Assembly (NCBI GenBank): GCA_028564675.1
Contig: JAOVVO010000098.1
Span: 62,001-126,000, forward strand
Reading direction: 5' to 3'
DNA: 64,000 bases
DNA from: Onchocerca lupi
Taxonomy: Eukaryota > Nematoda > Chromadorea > Rhabditida > Onchocercidae
Shown: piece after piece, positions 25,592-40,412 of the stretch
How the letters are laid out: the number at the start of each line of letters is the position of its first letter
Numbering within the stretch: the stretch's first letter is position 1
Program-made: the position numbers and the translations under genes
The notes under the pieces: model-generated
What the model saw: only the letters and a program-made list of their open reading frames with translations
What the model was told of the DNA's origin: nothing
Database searches by the model: none

Positions 25592-28500
25592 AAGTTTCGA
25601 GTAACAGATTTGTTTTGTATATGTGTATGTATGTATGTATGGATATTTGTTAACAAGAAGAATTGGGATGAATCAGTCATTTTGATATATGCAAATTGTT
25701 TCTTTTCTTTTTATTTAATTGCAAAAATATTGTCCGTTTCAGCAAAATCTTCATCTCATTCGTGTATTCAAATGTAAATTTTATAGATTATTGAATGGAA
25801 GGCATGATGATAACAGTGAGAAAGTAACGGAATAAATTATGCAATAAAAAAAAATTTCTTTGCAAAATAATGCAACATAATTTTACTGGAGAATTAAATG
25901 TCATCGATTTCCCGAACGTTCGTTTCATTCTTTTTTCACTTTGTATTTCGCTATATTATTCATTCTAAGTAAAACTTGAAATAATCAGTGATGAAATGTT
26001 AAGCAACATTTGCATCCGGAAGATTACATGGAGAGTCTGATATATTTTTTCCTAGGAAGCACTAGAAATCACAGAAATGTTTGTTAATTCATATCTATAA
26101 CTTTGCGTAAATAATGGCGCTATGCCAGAAAATGTATAGTATGTTTTACTCGTGATTCTCGATATCAATTATCATTGTTTACAAAAAAAACAGTGGGGAA
26201 AGCAAGCGGAGAGGATGGAGATGAAGGTGAACGGTAATGAGAAACGTGTTGAATACGTTTTTCAGCTTCAACAAAAAATTCATTGCATTTGTCTTCACGA
26301 TTTTAATATCGTATTCAATGCACAGAGAGGAAGCTAAAAATAATGATTATTGCTGAACTATGGGAAAGAGTAAAAAGTTTCGAAGTAGAAACGGCTTTTT
26401 GGACACTTTTAATGATGCTTATTGACGGGGGAAAAGACTTTGATAATGCATGAAATTTATTACGATAATGAAAGAGCATATTTATTTTCCTATTTTTTAT
26501 TCACTTTAAAATAAATACAACGAATAAATAATGATGATGAAAACATTGCCTGTATAAGACATGCAATTCTGTGCATTATTTATAAATTTGCTTTTTATAA
26601 CTCGGCTTCGAATTATTTTGATATTTTATCTCATACAAGTGCACATTTCTTACCATATTTCGACAATTTATTATGCAAATTAGGTGAACTTTATCAAATG
26701 AACATGTTTTCAGAGATATCTGTCTCAACAATTTGTTCTCCTTATAATCTACATTGATAAAACACAAATGACTATCATTTACAGTTGGAAGGATATGAAG
26801 ATTCTTCTGCTCCAAGCATAGAAAACATAGCAGAATCGACGAAACATGGACCAGCGTCTGCCTGAAACTAATAAATGCAACTTAAATTGGTCGAGATGAT
26901 AAATGAATTCCCACTGATCAGATTGAAAAACCAGTTTTGCGAAATTGAAAAAATTGAACTGAATAGAATGAAACGATTCGAGACTTTTTTTTTCGGTAAC
27001 TTGGTTAAGTTATTCAATGAAAAGAAAAAAGTTTACTTGATTAAGGCTCTGCAGACGAAGATATACCTACAGTTTGTTTACTACAGGTTCAGCTGCCAAC
27101 AATTGCATTTCAGATGAAGGTAATATGTGCACTCTGTAAACTATAAAGCACACATAAAACTCACAAACTTCGAGATGTCATCAAAACTGTAGGTTAAGTC
27201 ACAAAAAAAGTCTTGGGCGGAATTTGGTGTTAAGAAAACACATAGTAACAGTAGAGATATTCAAACTAAAGATGAATTCATTCATCGGTGAATAATGGTT
27301 TATAATGGCGATGATTAACATCGAAGTCAAAAGCAGTGCGTTGATTTCGATTTGCAAACAAGAGAGAATGCTTGATTATTATAAATCGCATTTAAGGTAA
27401 TATAAAATCCTGCAGTGAACTATTTTCAAATATGCAAACTAACTTAATCATCTTGAATTAAAAATTTTAGAATTAATTAACAATTTAAATGAACAAAATT
27501 AAAATTTTTATCAATCTTCAACTAATACTATGGCTCTTGCTATCAGCACATTTTAAGTTATGCTATGAGTAACTGAAAATTTTTTCCTCGAAAAAAAGTC
27601 TGCTTGGTTTTAGGGAAATAGTTTTAAGCCTTGTTATTTCTCGTCCAAACACCACCAGCATTTGATAAAGCATCCATGGGTGAACATAGTGAAATTGATT
27701 TTGGTTTTATATTCAATGAGCTCAGACTCTCGACATCAATTTCTAATTGCTCAATTTTGATCTCAAGAAATCAAAATGTCTTTTAGAGTTGAAATTTTTC
27801 TTAGAAATGCAAAAAAATAGTGAAAATTTACAAAATTTGGATTTGTTCAATACTAATCTTTTGTACGTAATGATGCAAACCAGTTTGCAATTTGTACGTG
27901 GCATGTTTTATAAGTAAAACGGATCGATATTATTCGCATGTAAGTCCAAAACCGAGCTTTATACTAAATATGATTAAATTAGCATAATACACACCGCTTG
28001 TTTTATGGATCAAAGATAGCAACGGGAAAACTCATCTTGAGTTGAATTGAATTTCTACTAAGCGATTGCTTTCTGACTGAAGCAGTCATTATACTACGTA
28101 ATACAGAAATTGTACTATTAATTGAAGCAAGCACAAAAGAAATATTTTTTGAAAACATTTTTAATTTCAAATCAGTTTTGTAGCAGCTAGAAATCTATTG
28201 ATTCAGTCTAGAAAACAATCCTGCATGATTCACTGCTTGGAACTTGTTCTGTCTCCTTTGGTGATAAGCTTTATGACTTTCAGTTTAAAAAAATTCTCAA
28301 CTCCATCAGATCTATCGTCAAAATTTGGCCATCAAAACCTAGATTACTGCAAAAAGTCGTTTCTAATTTTTGACAGAAGCATCATTTTTGACCATCCTAG
28401 TGAGTATTCTTCTCTCCATAGATTGCTATCTGATCTTGCATCATCATTGCTTGAAATCTGACGATCTTGCACCGGTTCTGTTAATGAAATTGAATTATTC

Positions 28501-30151
28501 GGGTGCTCAAGTCAATGTTTTTCATGAAATATATTGAAATCATTCTCATTTGTCCAATTTTTCAATAATTCTGTTGATGCATTTCGTTTTCTATTTCTGC
28601 AAAGATAGTTACGTTGAATGAACATGGAGAAGTTTTATGATGCAATCGGCGTATTCTTCCCTTTTCTTCACTGCAGGATAGTTCTTGTGCTTGGGTATAT
28701 AAATGGGTACCATTTTGTTGGTTGTTTACTACATATAGTCTCGGACTGGTTGCGTAATTTTAGGCGGGCTAGCATATGAGCACTGTTTTGGGTACCAGGT
28801 ATTTCAAGTATTCATAAATCTATGAATGAGTGTAATAACTAGAAAGACAGCACTCCAAGTGTTACCATTTTTTTCTTCTTTCACTTCTCTTTGTCGGTTT
28901 TGCTTTTAGAAAAGATAAACGAATTTTTAAGTCATCAAAAATCGTTTATCAGAAATTATCAAAAATCTTTTATCAGGAAGTTGTTTGGTTAAAACAATAG
29001 TACTATGCTCATTGATCTGTTACTATTCATTCTTTCCATCAATTTCACGAGTACTTATAGTGAGAATGAATTAGCAACACAAGTGAAATGATTTTTTTTT
29101 TGAGCTTAAAATGATTATATATTACGTGTACGTGTATATACGAATTTATTCATCATTTTTTTCAACCTGTAAAAAAATATACTTTCACTATTATATATAG
29201 ATCGGATCAATAGTGTTTAAGGAAATGAAGTTTTTTTGCAGGATAAAATTCTAGTTATATATTTATGTATTTCATTCTCTGCAATATATTTTGATCAATT
29301 CTTTTCTTTTTTGACATGATCAATGAATATATTTTCGTTTCTATTTTTGTGAGAAAAATTTCATTATCTTCACGCAATAATTCCTTTGTATCATTGGAAA
29401 TAAATTATTACGCATCGAAAACATAAGGAAGACGGGATAGCACGTAGCATAGCAATTAGTGAGCAACTTTGCGAAACTCCGAAAGATTCATTACTTTTCT
29501 AGAAGTTGCATTTATTGAAAGTGCCAAGGGCATATGACAAATGAATTCATATATATATATATATGTGTGCACGATGATATGTAATCAGCGAGACTCATAA
29601 GTCGACAGGTATCACAGGTGGATGCGTATCTTTGAGAAATGAATATTTTTGTTCTATTCAAATTTCATTTCACTTCCTATCATATCCATTTTGCTCGATG
29701 TTTTCATTCTTTCTTTGCCTGTTACTCATTATATCCTATTCTTTCGTATTCTTTCATATTTATTTTATTGCAATGCCGGCACACTTTCATAATGTCAAAT
29801 TAGAATGAAAAGATGTTGAAAGGTTTGCCGGAAAGGTTGCAGAAAGTCAAGGCGCATTATTCTACATCCGCTGAGCACATCACAAATTGCAACAACCTCT
29901 CTTTCACAGCAATAAAGTTCTTTAATCCGCTCAGTCTGTGCCACATTAGTTGCCTTTCATATCTCGTTTACCGGCAAATACTATATTTGCTCGACAGGTG
30001 TACTCTTAATTGACCTTTCGTTTCCCAGTAATTACTTTTCTGTATGTCTGTATCATTTGTCACCTATCAATTCATTACAAAAAAAAAAAAGAAAATACGA
30101 AAAGTTATCAAATCCTTGAAAACTTTATGGATTGAAAAACAATTGTCTTTT

Positions 30152-30271
30152 GAAGCATCTTAAGCATAGGGTTATTTTCATCTCGAACTTTCAGAATTCT
30201 AATTAACTCGTCGGAGTTAATTAGAATTCTGAAAGTTCGAGATGAAAATAACCCTATGCTTAAGATGCTTC
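30152..30271. repeat. Perfect foldback, 58-bp arms with 4-base loop
   Basis: The left arm 30152-30209 and right arm 30214-30271 are exact reverse complements along 58 bases, with loop GTCG. The arms end at the same word (GAAGCATCTTAAGCATAGGG on the left, its complement on the right). The right arm is part of a plus-strand open stretch of about 46 codons (ELIRILKVRDENNPMLKMLL, then NNNNLVDEIVRIGSEK) ending at TAG 30351-30353. That suggests the right arm is the original sequence and the left arm a reversed copy. A transcript would form a near-perfect hairpin. The dispersed 350-bp repeat begins 71 bases further right. Confidence 0.95.
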
Positions 30272-30342
30272 TAAACAATAACAATTTGGTTGATGAAATT
30301 GTTAGAATTGGAAGTGAAAAAATCATTTCCCCCAGAAGAAAC

Positions 30343-30692
30343 CAAGATTCGTAGATGCAGGCAGCACTTCTCAATTGCTGCAATACATAGAAGCTTTCAT
30401 CTACATGTTTGCGATGTTTCGAATTTTCTAGTTATCACGTAATGAGACTTAAATGTTTGGCATCTATAAAACAACAGCTGACATGCATCCGATAATAAAA
30501 GGAATGGGAAACCAAAGAATGCACATAATTTTTTGAAAATTCGCCAGTTGCAGATTCCTCTCTCATTGCCTTCTGAACCCAGAGAAGGACTATGTCTTTC
30601 AGTGAAACTGGAAAATCGATTTTCACATTAGAATGAAAGGATCAGAGATACCCTTAGATGAGTGTTTGTTTTGGAAAACCGTGTTCGATGAA
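30343..30692. mobile_element. Dispersed 350-bp repeat, copy A
   Basis: This copy is identical by eye over 350 bases to 42334-42683, in the same orientation, 11,991 bases away. It carries a 63-codon minus-strand frame (30626-30435, MKIDFPVSLKDIVLLWVQKA at its start), present unchanged in both copies. Past position 30692 the two loci are only loosely similar (for example AAGACTAATA in both), so identity stops sharply inside a longer related segment. It may be part of a non-autonomous transposon. The frame is not recognised as a known transposase and may be chance. Confidence 0.8.
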
Positions 30693-33600
30693 TTTATAAA
30701 TTTCTGCATACTTTTAAGACTAATACTCATTCCAGAATTCAAGTCCGCAGTTTTTCCTGAATGAATAAGATTTGAGGTTTATCTTTATCCAAATAAAATG
30801 CAATCCCCTTTTATTGTCAAGAAAAAATGATTTTACTTGCGTTCATAATGAAAGAAGAAAAAAATCCCAGGGCCATCTTTCCAAAATTCTGGTCCCCTAC
30901 GATTTTTTAAAGAGCCAAAATTTGATTGCTAGGCAGCAACTGCTGCTGCATAGATGGACGAACAATTGAATGATTGAAATGAGCGAATGAGTCAGCTTAC
31001 TCAGTTTTGTTTATATCAGATGCGAATGTGGATGGATGCATTATCATGTTTGTGTTTGTATCTTTATCATATCTTATCTCACTTTTTCGCTTTTAAAATA
31101 TCTGATTGATAAGATGGAATGAAAGATATAAATTGTTCGCATCTCTTTTTCTGTTCAATACTATCATATAAGTGAATTCTGCTGCTTGGAATAACAGTTC
31201 ATTATTTTAACTTTTCTCATCGTGTGGAGTAATCAATGAGAGAACAAGAATAAAAGTTTGTGATAACAATGGATGCTGACCCATTTGCTATAAATTAACT
31301 AAGCTGAATGGATTCGCTATTCTAACAATAAATAATCCTTTTGATGGTGTTTTATCCAGCAGATTGAACGTTTCTGTCGCTGTAATGAACCCATAAATTT
31401 ACAATTTCTCTGGCAAACGACGAATAATCTTGTGGGACAGGCTACAGAGCATGCATTTTACTCATTTATCCCTCTATTGATCCATTCCTTTTCATCCCAT
31501 CTGATTTCAAAGAACGGCAAGACGGATCAATATTCGAACAAAGTGTGAGGACTACTAAGAAGCAAGTTGACAGGCGACAACTGCCATTATGCTTCTTTTT
31601 TCTTTTTTTTTTTTCTTTTAAATAGCTCTTCTAGTGCTTTCACAAAGACAAAGAAATCCCACTCCTTGTTATGGCTTGCTCTCGGCGATACGTGATACGC
31701 GACATGCATCCCAACTTCTGTCCTTCTTACACTGATTTCTGAAAATTAGAAAATGATATGAAATGCCTTCTGCTTTCTTGTCCTATTCTGTTTCTATCCT
31801 ATTCTCATTATGTTTCTTGATTTATATTGGCTTCTCTCATAAATTCCTGGTTTTCCCGGAAATGCGGCAGTTGATAAATACTGCAGTGATGAGATTAGTC
31901 CAAAGAATAGTGTCTGCAAATCACAAGTTATATCACACTAGGAAAATCAATAAAATTACCTGGCCATTCTTGACATTATTTCTGTGCCTTAAATTAACTC
32001 CCACAAGAGACAGCAGCTTAATATGTTTCACAGTTAGCTTTAAATGGTGTCAGGTTTGCATGTTGTTCAAGAAAAAAAGAACTTGAAAGTATTTATCTCG
32101 AAGCGAATTAAAACATGAATTTGCTGGCGACATTTGCTGATTGCTGATTATGGGTTATTAATGTTACATCTTTTATCACTAATTAACTTTGAAATTTGTT
32201 CGTGAATTTCGTTATTCAGAAGCTGCTCATACTTAAAACAAATTTCATGACCGACCTAGTTCAATATCACCGTTGAACTACTGATAATAGCTGTCAAAGA
32301 TGTCAAATATAAGGTTTAATTCTGCTCTTCGTTTGTCACTCTTCCCAGCTGTCATCCTTCCTCGTGGCTCACACTACTGAACTATAGCCTTCAAACTTTC
32401 TTCTTCACCTTCATGGCTCGGCTTTAACTCCTCCATTTCCCCATTTGCTGGTGGCATATTTTGGAAACCAAAAGAGGAATGAGGGAAGTTCAATCAATTT
32501 AGCAACTCCTCTCCATCACCATTACGATCACCGTCACCACAATCAACACTTAATCTTATACCAGAACCATTACTTGTTTTATCCAGTCAGCCACCAAAAC
32601 TAAGATAGATTTTTGTGTTCAATATCCTTTTTTCAGTCAAATATTTGCGGTTTATTTGTGGCTTGAAATGTTTCGTCAGATTTCCTATTCCAGAATTTCT
32701 CAGTTTTTGAGAGCGTCGAAAAACCTACTTCTTAAATCCGTTCGATATTTGTCCCAAACAATCAAAATTATTCCCTATCAGTTTTTGTTATTTTACCTCC
32801 CGTAAAAGTCATACAGGAATCACCTTATTAAAAGCGCCATTTCCCAAATTTCATTCTGGACACCATGAATGACTGCAAATCTGAAATGTTTTATCCTCCT
32901 GTCTGATGCTGTAAGATAAAAATGTAGCAGATTCGGGAACTTCTGGGATCGATTTCCCCCTACTTCAAGTTGATGAGTGAAGAGGACAAATGGTGATGAC
33001 CGGCGACAGCTGCATTATAAAAGAGGAGGACTATCGCCTCGGTCATTGTCAGCATCCTTCTTCGATATGGGTGTTGTCATTGCTTCCTTTCTGCATTTTC
33101 TTGCTTTCTCGTCATTTATCTTCCTTCTGTATTGAAGAAGGCATCATTTAGCGCTTTGACATATTCCTTTTGATTCCTTCTGGTTATCTTATCATTGACA
33201 AGAATCTTGATTATCCTATTTTCCAGAAGTTCTGTTTCTTAACGAATAGAAAAATCCCGTTAATTTAAAGTTGAAGTGTATGAAGTGTGAAGGACGAATT
33301 TTTCACACCAAATTAGCAAATTGAATTATATCACGGCGAGAATTTGACAGAAAGTTTTTAGAATTCTAGAAGATGATGATACATCATTGAAAAGAATCCT
33401 GATGAGAAAAAGCTCGAAATTTTCGTTTTATATTCCCGCATTGATACAAAAACCAAAAATAAAGAGTTACCAAAAATTCTGGTGTATTAAGTTGGATATG
33501 AAGAATATTCGCATCAGATTATTATAGTATTTAGTTTGAGAAATCAAAACATTCTCTCTATTAATGGATAAAAGTAATACCTGAAATCAATAGAAAATTT

Positions 33601-36600
33601 TCGCAATTGAAGTGGAGCATGATTTTTTTTTTTCTTTTTTTGTTGGCTTACTTATAGAAAGTTTTTGTAAGTTCTTGTAGCTTACCATTTTCTGTTCATT
33701 CATCTCTATAACAGATGGATGTTTTTGTATCTGTCTTTGTTTTTGTTTTATGGCACAATTCAATCATTTTGGAATAACCCTAAGGCTGACTTCGTCGAAT
33801 TTTTACAGTCAGTTATAAATCTTAAACATAAAATATTCCTTACTACAACTGAAAAAAGAAATTGAAAAATTATAGATTTAGAAATTTGCGTAGTTTAAAT
33901 ATGAAGAGAGGTAATTTTATTCTTGCTTATTTAGATTTGCATTATTAAAAGACTTGATTGATTGTCTTTTATTGATTTGATTTTGAAGTGTTTGAAAGTT
34001 GATTTTCAAAATTTCCGTGAGATTTGTGGCATCTCGTATCATATGAAGGAAAGGAATGTGTGACACCTAACAGACTCTGGCAAGTTGTAAAATGTCCATT
34101 GTCGAATATTTCATGGGTGATTGATGGCTTTGATTACGTTATGCACGATAAAATTATGTTGACGAAGCATTCAGACTTTAGAACTTCTATCCTGCTACTT
34201 CATGATGGCACTTTTTGTAACTATTAATTGCGAATTTAATTGCTAGCTTTGTGCATGAAAGTTTGAAAAGCATAATTTCGCATGTAGATTAGAGGAGCAT
34301 GAAAATTAGCAGCTTAATATATTTGTTTTTTCGAATAATTCAAGATATATCTCTGATTCACTTATTTTCAAATATATGTGCAGTTGCTCTTTTCACAGCT
34401 GTTTGAGCATATCATTATCCATAGTCGTGAATTCCCAGGAATATCAGAAAAAGTTTCTGATACATTTAGAGATATAGCGAATTTCACGGCTTTAAGGAAA
34501 AGTGTAGTTTTCCCAGCTTCTTAGACTACACCATTATAAGTTTAAGAACACTTTTTTCTACGACTATATGATGTTTAACCGCATCTTTGTTCAGGGAAAT
34601 TTGTGATTTTAAGTTCCAAAGATTACAGTCCTGAGCGCATCCAAAGAAATACCAAATCCTCATTCTCTCCTTTGGAAAATGGTTCAGCTAATTCTTTACT
34701 TCTGTTGTTTTGATTAAGTATGTATCTCTCGAATATCTAATGGCTTATCTCGCAGAATCGAAAAACATGAAATGTTGTTATAAGAGATGATTAGGATTTT
34801 TGGAACGATCAGAATGTTTCAAGCGGATGATCTTATTAGTGACCATCCGAGAAATTATATATTATTCATAGTTTCTCAGAATTAGAATACCTTTCGCTTT
34901 GGTTTTCATTTTTGGACAGATGAACAATTTACTCTATACAATTGTTATACATCTATCTTCTTTATTCGGGTGAGTTTAAATTTTAGTTTTAATCACCTTT
35001 GGAATACTACAAAAATTACTGTTTATTCTTGCATTTATATGTAATGATATGAGAAATATACATCTACAAAAGGTGCATAGCAAGCATAATATTTTTCGTA
35101 ACTATGAGTTGATAGTAATCGATGCTTACGACAAATACAGGATTTACCTACATGATCAATATTAAAACTGTCAACATCGAATGATTTCTGATTAAACTAT
35201 TTTTTGTTGCTACCGAAACGGGAAAAGAGATACCGGTTAATTTATACCTTCATTAACGCATTTCATGCTCAATCATTCGTCTTGTTTGGAATTGCCACAT
35301 TGAAATCCATCATTTTCTTACTGTATTGTTTATATCCGACTTCTGTCATTTCTGATTTTCATTATTATGTTCCTCACTCTGACACTTCGTTTCTTTTTGT
35401 TGTTTTTTATGCAATATCAGTTGAAAAATTCACAGTGGATCTTTTTATTTTTGATTTGATCTTTATGAAAAGAAATGCTGGTAAAGGGATTGAAGTTTTG
35501 AAAGTTTCGATTTATTTGATCTTTTCACAGTTAATTAGTGCTGGATAGATCAACCTGATATTGCATATGAATAAAAGTAATTAATCTGCATGCATTATCG
35601 CTATTTATTGAATGCATATTATTTCTCAGTAATATCATGGTTGGCTGTATCAAATCTTTGAAATGATCCGTAATAATAGATAATTCGTTTTTTTCTTTTT
35701 TTCTCTTTTTTTTTTTTTCAGTTATTCCATTGCACTGTTCGTGTACTGCTGGCGAAATTGTAAGATGTGGAATGTTGCCGTAGGAAAGCTTACTGGAAAA
35801 GGGTTTTGAGCCCATTGGTGAAGTAGTCGACTTAATGGTGCCATGACTGAATTCGTCAAGGTCGCTTTATTCAAAACATCCTCATATCCTAATCTTCTCC
35901 ATCTTGATTGACATAACGCTAATGAATAGGTATCTTTCGCTGGCTTTGCTAGGCTACATTCGGTCCACCTTTGTATGATCCAAAGTTCCGAAACCACTTC
36001 ATGCATCCGTTTTCCGGACTCGCTACAGCGGGAAGATGACAAGAGAGGATATTAAACGGAGGAAGAAAGCATATATAATAAGAGGTGAAGATATGAAAAG
36101 GCATGAAAAAGTATTGCATAATTAGTGAAAGAGAGAGAGAGACATGTTATATGGCAGGAAAAGGAAAAGTGCGATGTGTGAAGAGTGATAAGAAAAAGAA
36201 GAGAGCGGATGGCAATAAATGAAGAATCCCTATAGAGCGTAGGGCTCAAAAGTGGAATGTATCATTAAAGAATTCATTGTCCTGAAAGGGTGCACGATCC
36301 TAGGTTGTGGCTCATAATCGATCATTTCTATGGCTTCTTATTTCGCTTGTCCTGTTTATCAAACTTCGGTACTGCTTGCTTATCATATCGTAAACAGTAA
36401 GAAGGAGAAGAATGAACGGATAGTAGGCCAACAACACTATAAATGCAAATGTTATCATACTGTTTATATTCATATGTATGTATGTATGTATGTATGTGTG
36501 TGTGTATATGTGTATGTGTATATGTGTTTGTGTATGCATGTGTATTTGTATGTGTGTATGTGACACTGATTACTATTAAGAAGATATGATTATATGAGTT

Positions 36601-39600
36601 ATCCTTTGGCCTTTTCCGTTACTTTTGCTGTGATTGTATCGCCTTTGCATTTATGGTATGAAAATTACGGATGGATGAGGAGAGCAGGGACGAGAAAAGA
36701 TGAAAAGTGCGAAGGGAAGGGAAAGTAAAGTGGAGGAGCAGATGAAGGAGAGCGGTGTTGCCATTCTAATCAAAGTGATACTATCGTAAAATATTTTCAC
36801 ATCTTGCCATCTAATAAACATCTTACAGTCTAATAATCGATGACTTGAAAACTAGCAACTTTAACTTGCTTTTCATTTGCATTTGTATTTAATTAATTAA
36901 TTGGACCAGTTTGGAAATTGTTTATTACTGGCTAGAAGTTGCTTTTCAGAATCTCTGAAAGCATGGTGACTTTTTTATTTATCATATTATAGGGAATAAT
37001 TTCCTCATTTCAAGTTTTTTTTTATAGAATATTAAAAAAAAAAAAAATAATAGCCCATTATGTTTATGAGCATTATGATCCCTTCGATTCATCAAAATTT
37101 TTTATGAAATGTTAAAGTGCGGAGTATCACGAAATTTTTCTTTTCCCCATTTGCAATCATTTTCATTCTTCAATAAAACACTAAATTTATAGTGCTTCTT
37201 TGCAAAAGGGATAACTAATAAATAGATGCTGAATTTAACTTGTCATTTCAAATTCTGTACTGATTTCGAAAGTGTCAGAGATAAAAGAAACTTGTTTTCA
37301 AACAATTGGTGATTAATCGAATTCATTGGCCGAACAATAATGTTTCTAAGCTCCGGCTGGAAGCATTTGGAGGTCGTAAAAGATTTGTTGTGGAATTCTG
37401 AAGCAGTCTAAAATTATGTCAGATTTTGAAGGAAGAATCAGAATCATATTCATTCTACTATATCCTGAATAACCAAATATATTAGAGTTGATGTAACCTG
37501 AGTGTTGCACGTGTGAATGTTTGTTATCGAAATATGTTGAACTTAAAAAAAGAACTTTCCAAACATGTGTTTACAAAAGAAATCGGGTGGGCAAGGGAAG
37601 GCCATCGTAATTTTCGTCTCCTCCGCCATTCTTCCATTTTCCTTTCACTCAAACTACTGTCAAACATTTCTATTTTCAACAGCCTGGTAATTGCAAGAAT
37701 CCTGCATTTTACAGAGCAAGAATTGCAATTCATTTCATTTTTTTTCTTTTCTTTTTTTTTTTTTTTTTTCATGAAACTTAATAAATTTTGAAAAAGTTGA
37801 AGAACTGAAGCACGAGTTACTTGTACATAATTCGTAAACTCCAAAATAGCATTTGTCTTGTGTTTCTGTATTCTCCACTTCTGATGATTTGACCATTATT
37901 GGAATGATTTCGATATTACGAATATATCATTTGTCACTGTTGGTTCGGACAATAAGTCGTTGGCGATGTGCGCATTCTCGATTATTATTTCTGTGTAAAT
38001 GCCACTCTTATGCGCTACAAATTCTTTTTGTATGTTTGAAATGCTTTATTAATCTTAAATGAAAGAAAGGGATGGATGCAGCTTCGGTAATTAAACGTGC
38101 ACAAAATATTCCTCCATTTGGAGCTGGTATTTGACGTCTGAACATTTCAAATACATCACATGAGAATTTACATAAATATTAGTAATTAATTTTAAACCCA
38201 CTTTTAATCAATATATTCTGACCTTTAATGTTACTATGAAAGAAATTAACAGTTTGAATAACAAGACTATTTATATTATATATTCAGTATAGGAGTTTAC
38301 GGATGTTAGTACGATAACATCGCTAGATACGGTTGTGCAGTGGCTTGCGAAAGGTCTTATTTGTTGATAGTTACTATCCCATTTGTAATCCGTTGGATAG
38401 TTTGATTTTTTGATGGTTCAGATAGCAGCAATAATCAGTAACATCATTTTTTTCTTGTTTTTTATTTGCTACACAATTTTTAATTAACTTGGAGTAGATT
38501 TAACGTGAGCGATATGGATTTTTATATTTTTGTATTTAAAATCGAAACAGTTGAATGAAATGAGAAAAAAAAAGTTCATATTTATGCAGTTGAGATGGAT
38601 GGTTCGCTGCTGATTTATTGCAGCGTATCTAATCCTATCGTCGAACCGAAAAAAGTAGATGTAAAAGTGATTGCTTTTGACAGCAATAGACCTTTGTTGT
38701 GTCTATTAATGTTCGCATTAGCAGCAGCATTTTACTCAAATAATCGATGTTTTGCTATTGAATTTTGGTAAGTGTATTATTTCGCAACGGAGAGTGCAAC
38801 TCTGATATCTGTGCAAGATTTTTCCCAGCAGAGAATAATATATTCATTTTATGTATTGTTTGAATGCAATTTTAAATTTTGTTTTCGAAAAAGCAAAGAT
38901 CACATCTATAAAAAAGAGCTACTATCTCCTGGTGCCCGAAATCATTTGCCATGTCTTAATAGTGTTTTCTGCACTACAGACATAAGACCATTATTTTTCA
39001 ATATATTGTCAAACCACTGCGCCATACTCTTTCCACGACATAACTTATTGAAAAAAAACTCCAATTCACTGATAAGATTTGATTTTATTAAGGTACGAAA
39101 TTAGCTGGATTATTTTTGCTTTATTTACATGCGTAGTATTTCTTTTATTGTAAGAATGATTCTTAAAGATCCTTTTTCCAATCTTTTAAAATCTTTTCAA
39201 AATTCCAGCAGTCTTTTCACAATATGATCCGGTACCATCAATTATGGTTACTAATTCTAGTGTTCATTCTTTTTCCTCGGTATCTTTCTGATGAATTTCT
39301 GGCGCTTCTGCCTTTTAATCACCAGAATTAGTTTGTAAGGACCTATCTGTCTCTTTACTTGATTTAGAATGAAAATCAATTTTTACTACTTATTGGTTTG
39401 ACAAGAAATGTTCATCGATTAAAAAGTAGTGCTGTTTTATATAATCTCTAAATCTTAAAAAAAAAATCATTATTGATCTTTGGTGCCTTCTGTCTCGTGC
39501 AATAAACAAGCATATCTTTTAACTGGATTCCTAAGGACACAATGTTGTTGATATCAATTTTCAGTCGAGATGCACATTTTCTGTGCTTTTATAACTGTTG

Positions 39601-40381
39601 GCACTTTGTCAGTTGTTCATTTGGTTATTACTCCATTATTCACTTATAGTATTGTACAATTTTTTCTGTGAATTTAAAGGTATTCTAGTCCATAGCATGA
39701 TAAATAAAGTTAAAAATTCGCATTTGCTTGGAAAAATAAATGACACTAATATGTTTCCAGCGTGATCGACAGGTGCGAAAAATTGGAAATAAAGTGGAAG
39801 CGGGGAGCAACGAAATAGATAATGATTAATATGTTGAATGAAAGAATAATGTATTATTATATGGTTTGGTAACAAAAAGCTTAAGGAAGTGAACGGTAGT
39901 CGAAAATCGATGATGATTCCAAGATAAGGATTTAGAGAAAATTGCTAGGTTTACTGGGGAAAGGAAAGTTGAAGTTTGAATTTCAATCATCACAATCGAC
40001 GTGCAAAAGAATAGGTGGATTGGGTAATAAACCTTTCTCACCTTCTTCGATCTATGTAAGAATTGGCACCTGAAATCAAATCTCTGTGCAACTTCTCCGG
40101 AAAATTTTGATTTTCATGTAAAATACATGTTTTTGTTCAAATATGGGTGTTGTCAAATAGAAATATGTTATGAATGTGATTCATGTTGTTATGCTGTGTG
40201 TAAGGTTGGTTGTTTGTCATTTCAATTTCTTTCAGATTGACTGCAAAGGTTGTGAGCGAAAGAAACAAAAGTTTTGATTCGGAAGAAAACAGGTTGTAGT
40301 GTAGGACTTAAAGTTTAACTATATGGTTGTCATCTGGGACTAGTATTCCGAGATTAACTAGAATGTTTCGGAAGGGAAACG

Positions 40382-40412
<31 letters not shown>

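Larger units (their letters stand above)
20050..30100. other. Gene desert, left part
   Basis: No supported gene was found on either strand in this 10-kb AT-rich stretch. It holds small tandem and direct repeats (21570-21611; 25523-25591), a TATG run at 25618-25643 and an AT run at 29549-29564. Short open frames such as 22468-22668 and 23965-24165 (both minus) have no splice context or recognisable motif. Confidence 0.5.

Noticed and set aside
30435..30626. 63-residue minus-strand frame, also at 42426-42617
   Set aside because: It is identical in both places because the DNA is an identical repeat, so identity gives no evidence of protein-level selection. No known domain was seen.
31763..32086. 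107-residue plus-strand hydrophobic frame
   Set aside because: Hydrophobic composition comes from T-rich DNA. No splice context or homology was recognised.
35531..36042. Overlapping minus-strand frames of 94 and 106 residues
   Set aside because: No recognisable motif, start context or splice partners. Part is open because of a T-rich tract. GC is slightly raised but this is not enough to call a gene.
36312..36566. Open frames on both strands rich in His/Thr/Ile or Tyr/Val/Cys
   Set aside because: They are made by the TATG/TG microsatellite.
37513..37844. Open frames on both strands with poly-Phe or poly-Lys
   Set aside because: A T-rich tract at about 37740-37770 creates the low-complexity part, and nothing supports either strand.
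38772..39104. 110-residue plus-strand frame ending before GTACGA
   Set aside because: Long open frames of this size are expected a few times by chance in 64 kb of AT-rich DNA. It cannot be joined in phase to the exon-like stretch just upstream.
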